Below are positions 51,954 through 64,000 of a stretch of 64,000 nucleotides of DNA, in pieces. The translations under genes and the position numbers were made by a program. The notes under the pieces are model-generated. The model was not told the DNA's origin. It saw only the letters and a list, made by a program, of their open reading frames with translations, and made no database searches. The first letter of the stretch is position 1. Every line of letters starts with the position of its first letter. Source of the DNA: Corallococcus sp. AS-1-6 (GTDB lineage Bacteria; Myxococcota; Myxococcia; Myxococcales; Myxococcaceae); the NCBI RefSeq assembly GCF_020037015.1, contig NZ_JAIQDE010000006.1, forward strand, positions 62,001 through 126,000, written 5' to 3'.

Positions 51954-52751
51954 GTGCGTTCCGTAACGAGCCTCTGGGTAGCCTGCGTCCTGCTGACAGC
52001 GTGTGCCGGTGGTTCACGGCATGGGACGCTGCGGTTCGTGGACACGGAGACGGCCGGGAAGGCACGGCACGCGGCCTACGTGGCGGAGCAGGCGTCCGCG
52101 CGGGCGGCGACCCAGGCCATGGCGTCCCCGTTGGTCCGAGCCATCCCGCCGGCCATGCTCGCGCTGATGCAGCAGGAGCACGACGCGGATGAGCTGGAGC
52201 AGCAGCTCGCCGCGTGTGCCATCCAGGCGGAGCAGTTGGGGAACGCGCGCTACTTCAAGGACCGGCCTCCGACGCGCCAGGAGTGCGCCGAGGTGGTGGA
52301 GCAGGACCGCTGCGGCAAGCCCGTAACGCGGGCCATGAAACTCGGTCAGCATAAGCACGTGCTCGCGCTTCAGTGCGCGGAAGCAGTGCTGAAGGAGCTG
52401 TGGCCCGCTCCCTTCAGCATCGAGCAGCGCTACCGCTACTACCCGAACGCCCGCTTCCTGGAGACCATCAGCCGGGCGAAAGAGGCGCAACTCATCGCAG
52501 ACGGCTGCACCGACGAACTCAGGGGCACGATCAAGCCGGACATTGTCCTTCACGGAGACCGCGACCTGCTCAGGTCCGCGCTCACCCTGGACTTCAAGTT
52601 CCCGTGTCCGGACACCAATGGTCCAGCCTGGACGAGGTATGGCACAGGCACCTACGCCGGCATGTCCCAGCGGTCCGTCTACGAGGAAGCCCTGGGAGGG
52701 CAGGCCTTGCTCATATCGCCCCGTACAGGGGTCAAGGAGGTGGAGCCATGA
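51954..52751 (+). CDS. Lipoprotein nuclease toxin, SitA-like (copy 2)
   Basis: A 265-residue paralogue of the toxin at 37.2 kb. It has the same GTG start context, the lipobox LTAC (Cys17) and the same conserved segment GGSRHGTLRFVDTETAGKAR. The nuclease core from SIEQRYRYYPNARFLE to KPDIVLH is identical in protein sequence to copy 1. The middle (about 50-100) and the last 35 residues after DFKFPCP differ. The tip differs in charge and composition (TRYGTGTYAGMSQRSVYEE here), which may set which immunity protein fits. The stop overlaps the start of its own DUF3396 gene (ATGA). Confidence 0.7.
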   Translation: MRSVTSLWVACVLLTACAGGSRHGTLRFVDTETAGKARHAAYVAEQASARAATQAMASPLVRAIPPAMLALMQQEHDADELEQQLAACAIQAEQLGNARYFKDRPPTRQECAEVVEQDRCGKPVTRAMKLGQHKHVLALQCAEAVLKELWPAPFSIEQRYRYYPNARFLETISRAKEAQLIADGCTDELRGTIKPDIVLHGDRDLLRSALTLDFKFPCPDTNGPAWTRYGTGTYAGMSQRSVYEEALGGQALLISPRTGVKEVEP

Positions 52752-53674
52752 CCAGGGAATACCCTGTCATCCGCCTGTGGTCTAAAGGTTCGCCCCCGCT
52801 TCCCGCGGCCCGTGATGGCATTGGCCTCAGCTTTTTCATCCACCGCGATCACAAGGAGATTGCGCCCTCCGTATGGCGTGCGCTGCAGGCTTATCTTCGC
52901 GCCATTCCTCCGGGCTCGCTGGGTTGGTACGGCACGGACGACGGCGACATCCTGGAGCTGGATGACAAGGGCTGGGAGATCGCTCGCCAGCAAATACTCG
53001 AGCGTCCCTGGGGCACCAGTGGGAATGCGGAGCTCTCCGAGAGCCCTGGCGGAGGTGAGATCTCCAGCGGGTACGTTTTTGAGTACGAAGGGCATCCACT
53101 CGACACACCGTTCGGTAAGGCTCCCGTCAACGCGGTGTCATTCACCTTTCCCACGGACTACCTCCAGGGAAACAGTGCGGCTCACCTGCGCACATTGGCG
53201 CTGGAGCTCGCTCGGGAGCTGCCCTTCAACTTCGGATACGCCAGCTTCGCCATCATCTCCTCCCATGGAATGTGGGGCGCGGCGAAGTGGCCCATCGTCG
53301 AGGCACTCCTCGCTCGCTATCCAGGCTTGGATCTCCATCAAGGCACCGGCTTCAGGTCCATCTTGGGAACCCGGGCCCTGGCCCCCGCCTGGCTCACGTT
53401 CCTCGGCCAGCCCCTGCTGGGACAACTGGGCGGCATCACCGCGCTCCGCAACGCCCTCCCCATCCCAGAGGTCTCCCTGCTCCCCATGGACGGAGACCGC
53501 GTGCTCGTCACCCTGGATGAATGGCCTGACCCCATCGACACGCAGGCCAAGGCCATCCCCCCCCAGTACCGCGCCCTTGCGCGCCTGCTTGAGCCGTTTA
53601 CGTTCAAGTACGAGGGTCAAGAACTCATTCCATACGAGAGCGACACGAACCAGTGGCTCCGGCGGTTCCTCTAA
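52748..53674 (+). CDS. DUF3396 immunity protein (copy 2)
   Basis: A 308-residue paralogue of the immunity protein at 37.9 kb. It shares the DUF3396 marks: LSFFIHRDHKEIAPSVWRAL, SLGWYGTDDGDILELDD, VSFTFPTDYLQGNSAAHL and ELPFNFGYASFAII. The C-terminal segment beginning ALAPAWLTFLGQPLLGQLGG is nearly identical to copy 1, while the first two thirds diverge strongly. It is presumably specific for the second lipoprotein toxin. The 3' end overlaps the convergent sulfatase gene by four bases, marking the right border of the island. Confidence 0.85.
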   Translation: MTREYPVIRLWSKGSPPLPAARDGIGLSFFIHRDHKEIAPSVWRALQAYLRAIPPGSLGWYGTDDGDILELDDKGWEIARQQILERPWGTSGNAELSESPGGGEISSGYVFEYEGHPLDTPFGKAPVNAVSFTFPTDYLQGNSAAHLRTLALELARELPFNFGYASFAIISSHGMWGAAKWPIVEALLARYPGLDLHQGTGFRSILGTRALAPAWLTFLGQPLLGQLGGITALRNALPIPEVSLLPMDGDRVLVTLDEWPDPIDTQAKAIPPQYRALARLLEPFTFKYEGQELIPYESDTNQWLRRFL

Positions 53675-55596
53675 CCCTGCGGCCAGGGCGACAGCTTCTC
53701 CGCCTCGTACCGCTCCAGCAGCGCGTGCGTCGCGCGCGCCGCCTCCTCCACCTCCACGCGGGACAGCCCTCGCGGCAGTGACGGAATCAACGTCGGGAAC
53801 GGCTGGTCGAAGACGAGCAGGTTCTCCAGCTCCAGCGGGTCCGTCTGCAGGTCATACAGCTCCCACTGGTCCGCGTGCGCTCCGGACGGGTCGAACGTCC
53901 TCGCCAGCTTCCAGCGGGGCGTGCGCACGCAGCGGACGTGGTTCGGCTGGCACACCGCTCCGGGCCTCAACCCGGGCACCTTGCCCTGCTCCCTCAGCCG
54001 CTCCACCGCTCGCGTATACACGTTGAACAGCGCGTCGTCGTGCACCTGGTGCGGGTCTCCCGTGCGCGGCAGCGGCTCCGTGATTTCGTCGTCCGTGATG
54101 AAGAGGACGCCTTCTCGCGGCGTGCCGTTGGGCTCCAGCACCGTGGTGGACTCGCCCTTCGCCAGCGGGCTCAGGTCCGCGCCCACGAACGGCGGCACCG
54201 GCCGGTGGAGCCGCAGGTCCGTGCGGATCGCCGCCTGCTCCTCGCGCGTGATCCCCGCCAGCCCCAACACCGTGGGCACGATGTCCGCGTGGCTCGTCAG
54301 CGCGTCGATGTACCGCGTCTCCTGCTCCTGGGAGAACTGCACCACCAGCGGCACGTGCAGCGCCTCCTGGTAGGACGCGTGCCACTTCTCCATCAGGTAG
54401 CCGTGCGCCGCGCCGTACTCGCCGTGGTCGGAGAGGAACACCACCACCGTGTTCTCCCGCAGCCCCGTCTCGTCCAGCGTCTTCAGCACCCTCGCCAGGT
54501 GCCCGTCCACCAGGTGGATGAGCCACGCGTAGTACTGCTGGAAGCGCTCCGCCGCCTTCTCCGGGTCGTGCGTCAACTGGAACGGGATGCCCGCGTTCAA
54601 CGTCACCGTCACCGGGTCGATGTTCTCGTTCGCCTGGTGGAACGTCAGCCCCGTCTTCGACGACAGCGCGAGCCCCATCTTGTACGCGTAGTCCCGCTGG
54701 CAGTCCGGCTTGTTCGCCAGCGTGTCGCGCAGGTTCGACGGCACCCTCGCGTTGTCCTGCGGGAACCCCAGCGGGTTCAGCGGCACCGTGAGCGTCCCCG
54801 CCGTGGGCGTCACCGACCGCGCCCCCTGCGCCGGCACCGTCAGCGGCCCCAGCTTGGGCGCCCCCGGGTCCAACTGCCGCGGCAGGATGGGATACGTCGC
54901 GATGTCGTGCGGGTTGGTGAACGACGCCACCGCCAGCCATGGCTGGGCCTCGCCCTCCGGCGCCGCGGCCCGGGGCGCCGCGTACGACTGCTCCGCCAGG
55001 GCCCGGTTGTACGGCTCCCCCAGCGCCATCCGCCGCAGGAAGCCGCACGTCACGTCCGCGAAGCCCTCGTCGCGGAACGCGCCCAGGTTGTTGATGGAGG
55101 CCCCGTGCGGCTCCGGATACGACAGCTCCCAGTCGTCAAAGCCATACTGTTTCAACGAGTGGTCCGGCGGATTGCTCACGTGCCACTTGCCGAAGTAGTG
55201 CGTGTGGTAGCCCGCCTTCTGGAACCAGTGCCCCAGGGTCGGGATCCCCTGCGCCGACAGCCACGGGAAGGCCGCCGCGTCCCCGCTCTTGAACAGGCCG
55301 TCCGTCTGCGTGACGCCCGTGCGCGTGCCGTACTGCCCCGTGTAGATGACCGCGCGGCTGGGCGTGCACGCCGACGCCGCGATGGTGTGGTTGCGGAACA
55401 CCGCCGCGTTCTTCCGCAGCGCCGCGAAGCCGGGGAAGAACTTCCGGAACGGGTTGTCCTCCCCGCCCTCGGCCACGAAGCCCAGGATGTCCTTGATGGC
55501 CGGCAGGAAGCCGCCCTCCGGCCCATAGGCGAAGCGGGGGAACTGGAGCTGATCAACCGTCAGGATGAGGATGTTGGGCCGCGAGGACGAGGGCAT
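53671..55596 (-). CDS. Formylglycine-dependent sulfatase
   Basis: A 641-residue sulfatase. The formylglycine motif CTPSR is at residues 77-81, followed by AVIYTGQYGTRTG. The N-terminal metal site reads NILILTVDQLQ and the later metal motif is VVVFLSDHGEYGAAHGYLMEK. Cys77 would be converted to formylglycine by an FGE enzyme elsewhere in the genome. No signal peptide is seen, so it may act in the cytoplasm. The substrate is unknown, and phosphonate monoester hydrolases share the same motifs. It lies downstream of the REC-PAS kinase on the same strand with about 120 bases between. Confidence 0.9.
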   Translation of the reverse strand: MPSSSRPNILILTVDQLQFPRFAYGPEGGFLPAIKDILGFVAEGGEDNPFRKFFPGFAALRKNAAVFRNHTIAASACTPSRAVIYTGQYGTRTGVTQTDGLFKSGDAAAFPWLSAQGIPTLGHWFQKAGYHTHYFGKWHVSNPPDHSLKQYGFDDWELSYPEPHGASINNLGAFRDEGFADVTCGFLRRMALGEPYNRALAEQSYAAPRAAAPEGEAQPWLAVASFTNPHDIATYPILPRQLDPGAPKLGPLTVPAQGARSVTPTAGTLTVPLNPLGFPQDNARVPSNLRDTLANKPDCQRDYAYKMGLALSSKTGLTFHQANENIDPVTVTLNAGIPFQLTHDPEKAAERFQQYYAWLIHLVDGHLARVLKTLDETGLRENTVVVFLSDHGEYGAAHGYLMEKWHASYQEALHVPLVVQFSQEQETRYIDALTSHADIVPTVLGLAGITREEQAAIRTDLRLHRPVPPFVGADLSPLAKGESTTVLEPNGTPREGVLFITDDEITEPLPRTGDPHQVHDDALFNVYTRAVERLREQGKVPGLRPGAVCQPNHVRCVRTPRWKLARTFDPSGAHADQWELYDLQTDPLELENLLVFDQPFPTLIPSLPRGLSRVEVEEAARATHALLERYEAEKLSPWPQG

Positions 55597-55613
55597 GCCC
55601 CGTCCCTGAGCAC

Positions 55614-55631
55614 GCGCCGTACCAACGGCGC
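55614..55631. promoter_or_regulatory. Inverted repeat before the sulfatase gene
   Basis: GCGCCGT (55614-55620) pairs with ACGGCGC (55625-55631) around ACCA, about 20 bases before the sulfatase start. A further GCGTCC/GGACGC hairpin lies at 55669-55685. These could be operators or a weak terminator of the kinase gene upstream. Confidence 0.4.
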
Positions 55632-55715
55632 TTCAGAGCCACGGGCGGACACCCCCGCCCCCCGGACCGCGTCCCCCCGGGACGCACGCCGCGTCCCGGC
55701 CCGACGCGCGGGCTT

Positions 55716-57689
55716 TCAGCTCGGCGTGCGCGAGGACTCCGTCGGCGTCGCCGCCTGGGCCTCCGTGCGCCGGGGCAGCCAGACGTTGAAGGTGGAGCCC
55801 TGGCCGGCGGTGCCCGTGGACTCCGCCCAGATGCGGCCCCCGTGCTGCTCCACGATGCCCTGGCTGATGGTGAGCCCCAGCCCCAGCCCGCCGTACTTGC
55901 TGCCGTGCGCGCGGCCGAAGCGCTCGAAGATGAGGCGCTGCTTCTCGCTGGGGATGCCCACGCCCTGGTCCTTCACGGACAGGTGCACGCCGCTGTCGCC
56001 CTCCGCCACCAGGCGCACCAGCACCTGGCCGCCCTCCGGCGAATAGCGGATGGCGTTGGACAGGAGGTTCGTCAGCACCTGGTCCAGCCGCCCCCGGTCC
56101 CACGTGCCCTCCAGGTGCTCGGGCACCTCCACCTTCAGCTCGTGCGTCTGCGACAGCACCGCCATGCGGTCCCGCGTCTCCAGCACCAACTGCGACAAGT
56201 CGAACGGCTCCAGCTCCAATGACAGACGCCCCGCCTGCAGGCGGCTGATGTCCAGCAGGTCCTCCACCAGCTTCGCCATGCGGTCGATCTGCCGGTTGAT
56301 GATCTGCAGCGACTTGCCGGGGCCGGCCTCCGTCTGCCCGCCCAGTTTGAGCAGCGCCAGGTGCGCGTGGCCCTTCGCCGCGGCCAGCGGCGTGCGCAGC
56401 TCGTGGCTCGCGGCGGCGAGGAACGCGTCCTTCGCCTCGCTCGCCAGCCGCAGCGCCGTCTCCGCGCGCTGGCGCTCGGTGATGTCGCGCGCCACGGAGA
56501 TGAAGCGGCCGGGGCCGTCCCCCTCCGCCACGTACTGGAGCACCACCTCCACCGGCACCTCCGAGCCGTCGCGGCGGCGGTGGTTGGTGGAGTACGTCTG
56601 CGACGGCAGCGTGCCGGACATCAGCGGCGCCAGCAGCTTGCGGAAGCCCGTCTCGTCGAAGGCGCTCTCCACCTCCAGCACGGACAGGCCCACCAGCTCC
56701 TCCACGGAGGAGGCCAGTTGCTTGGCCGCGCCCGCGTTCGCGTACGCCAGCGTGAGCGAGTCCGGGGTGAACATCAGGACGCAGTCCAGCGTGGCGTCCA
56801 GCGTCGTCTTGAAGCGCCCCAGCGCCTCCTCCGCGCGCCGCTTGTCGTCGATGTCCGTGGCGATGGCCAGCCAGCCCACCAGTTGCCCGTGCTCGTCCTG
56901 CTCGGGCACCGCGCGCGCTAGGTGCCAGCGGTAGACGCCGTCCTTGCGCCGCAGCCGGAACTCCTGCGAGCTGCTCTGCACCTGCACCACACCCTCGCTC
57001 CACACGCCGCGCATCCGCTCGCGGTCCGCCGGGTGCACGTCCTGGAGGAAGGAGGAGAGCGACAGCTCATAGCCCTCCTGGTGGCCCGTGTACTCCCGCC
57101 AGGCGCGGTTGGCGTACGTCAGCGAGCCATCCGCCCGGGCCGCCCACATGGGCTCCGGCAGGGCCTCCGTGAGCCGGCGGTAGCGCAGCGCGCTCTGGCG
57201 CTCCAGGGCCTCGCGGTCGCGCTGGCGCAGGAGGGCCGCCTGGCGCTGGAGCTGCTGCTCCTTGAGGAACAGGTCCACGAAGACGCTGACCTTCGAGCGG
57301 AGGATTTCCGGGTCGAAGGGCTTGAGCAGGTAGTCCACCGCGCCGTGCGCGTAGCCCTTGAAGACATGCGCCGCGTCACGGCTGAGCGCGGTGAGGAAGA
57401 TGATGGGGATGGTGCGCGTGCGCTCGCGCTGCTTGATGAGCGCCGCCGTCTGGAACCCGTCCAGCCCCGGCATCTGCACGTCCATCAGGATGACCGCGAA
57501 GTCGCGCTGCAACAACTGCTTGAGCGCCTCCTCGCCGCTGGTCGCCTTCACCAGTTCCTGGCCCAGGGGCTCGAGGATGGCTTCCAGCGCCAGCAGGTTG
57601 GCCGGGTGGTCGTCCACCATCAGGATGGCCGCGCGTGGGCTCGCGGCGGCTTCCTGGGGACGTTCCGGAGTGTGCTCAGTGGAGTTCAT
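55716..57689 (-). CDS. REC-PAS-PAS hybrid histidine kinase
   Basis: A 657-residue cytoplasmic kinase with the receiver at the N-terminus. The receiver (about 21-140) has LMVDDHP, phospho-acceptor in VILMDVQMPG and DYLLKPF. Two PAS/PAC domains follow (about 165-410; ADGSLTYANRAWREYTGH marks the first). The HisKA motif is SHELRTP (about 429) and the ATPase has NAIRYSPEG and GLGLGLTISQGI. Kinases with an N-terminal receiver often take phosphate from another kinase, and here the giant HAMP kinase gene lies just upstream in the same direction, about 120 bases away. The C-terminal tail is short and basic. Confidence 0.92.
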   Translation of the reverse strand: MNSTEHTPERPQEAAASPRAAILMVDDHPANLLALEAILEPLGQELVKATSGEEALKQLLQRDFAVILMDVQMPGLDGFQTAALIKQRERTRTIPIIFLTALSRDAAHVFKGYAHGAVDYLLKPFDPEILRSKVSVFVDLFLKEQQLQRQAALLRQRDREALERQSALRYRRLTEALPEPMWAARADGSLTYANRAWREYTGHQEGYELSLSSFLQDVHPADRERMRGVWSEGVVQVQSSSQEFRLRRKDGVYRWHLARAVPEQDEHGQLVGWLAIATDIDDKRRAEEALGRFKTTLDATLDCVLMFTPDSLTLAYANAGAAKQLASSVEELVGLSVLEVESAFDETGFRKLLAPLMSGTLPSQTYSTNHRRRDGSEVPVEVVLQYVAEGDGPGRFISVARDITERQRAETALRLASEAKDAFLAAASHELRTPLAAAKGHAHLALLKLGGQTEAGPGKSLQIINRQIDRMAKLVEDLLDISRLQAGRLSLELEPFDLSQLVLETRDRMAVLSQTHELKVEVPEHLEGTWDRGRLDQVLTNLLSNAIRYSPEGGQVLVRLVAEGDSGVHLSVKDQGVGIPSEKQRLIFERFGRAHGSKYGGLGLGLTISQGIVEQHGGRIWAESTGTAGQGSTFNVWLPRRTEAQAATPTESSRTPS

Positions 57690-57750
57690 GTGCGCGGTGG
57701 GGGAGCGCGTGGGTCAGGGGACCCGAGACACGGCGAACAAGGCTAGGGCT

Positions 57751-57781
57751 GCCCCCTTCCAGACGGAAGTGCAAAGGGGGC
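57751..57781. terminator. Hairpin between the two kinase genes
   Basis: GCCCCCTT (57751-57758) pairs with AAGGGGGC (57774-57781). An alternative inner hairpin CTTCC/GGAAG (57756-57760 with 57765-57769) would compete with it. It lies about 28 bases past the stop of the giant kinase and has no T-run. Confidence 0.45.
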
Positions 57782-57808
57782 ACGAGGATGGATCGCCCTC
57801 GTTGAGTA

Positions 57809-64000
<6,192 letters not shown>

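Larger units (their letters stand above)
51940..53674 (+). repeat. Right direct-repeat copy of toxin/immunity cassette
   Basis: The paralogous partner of 37140-38848, same orientation, start to start about 14.8 kb apart. It begins with the same TAGAGTCCGGCG tag just before the toxin start. Recombination between the copies would remove the whole DISARM operon and leave one hybrid cassette. Confidence 0.85.

Noticed and set aside
37140-53674. Composite transposon explanation for the two flanking repeats
   Set aside because: No transposase, terminal inverted repeats or target-site duplications were seen. The repeats are complete toxin/immunity genes.

Overview
The window is very GC-rich DNA (about 70% G+C by eye) packed with genes typical of a myxobacterium in the Myxococcus/Corallococcus group. 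The pointers are an MglA-like GTPase, several PilT-like ATPases, many large histidine kinases, a caspase-family protein, lipoprotein toxin/immunity pairs and a histone-like Lys/Arg/Ala-rich protein. No rRNA, tRNA, CRISPR array or transposase was recognised, and no gene-free stretch exceeds 300 bases.

Layout. 1-5.2 kb: a caspase-family fragment cut by the window edge, a lipoprotein, a DUF6311-like membrane protein and a two-domain VOC protein. 5.2-13.5 kb (minus strand): larC and larB (nickel-pincer cofactor), then a chemosensory cluster cheC, cheA, cheY, cheW and a methyl-accepting protein with almost no external sensor, then thiL. 13.6-16.2 kb: an aquaporin fused to a degenerate arsenate-reductase-like domain, and an MgtC/DUF4010 membrane protein. 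16.2-22.9 kb: a PocR-domain histidine kinase overlapping an MglA-like GTPase gene, a GNAT acetyltransferase, two tandem PilT-like ATPases and a small membrane protein. 23-35.2 kb: TonB-dependent receptor, DinG-like helicase, zinc-ribbon protein with an M50 protease, two lipoproteins, HAD phosphatase, histone-like protein, diacylglycerol-kinase-like protein, hrcA and an EamA transporter.

35.2-53.7 kb is an accessory defence and competition island. It holds a DUF4157 (eCIS-core) protein and a complete class 1 DISARM anti-phage operon in the order drmD-drmMI-drmA-drmB-drmC, with overlapping or nearly touching ends. On each side of DISARM, in the same orientation, lies a copy of a two-gene cassette: a lipoprotein carrying a PD-(D/E)XK-like nuclease domain, followed by a DUF3396 immunity protein. 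The two cassettes are paralogues about 14.8 kb apart. They share near-identical blocks at both ends and a divergent block spanning the toxin tip and most of the immunity gene. DISARM therefore sits between long direct repeats that could recombine. The toxins resemble the SitA/SitI type delivered by outer-membrane exchange in myxobacteria; that assignment is inference.

53.7-64 kb (minus strand): a formylglycine sulfatase, a REC-PAS-PAS histidine kinase, and a giant hybrid kinase with at least twelve HAMP-type repeats in an exact 276-bp period. The giant kinase runs off the right edge.

Start codons are chosen by eye and many are GTG or uncertain. Promoters are pattern matches only.
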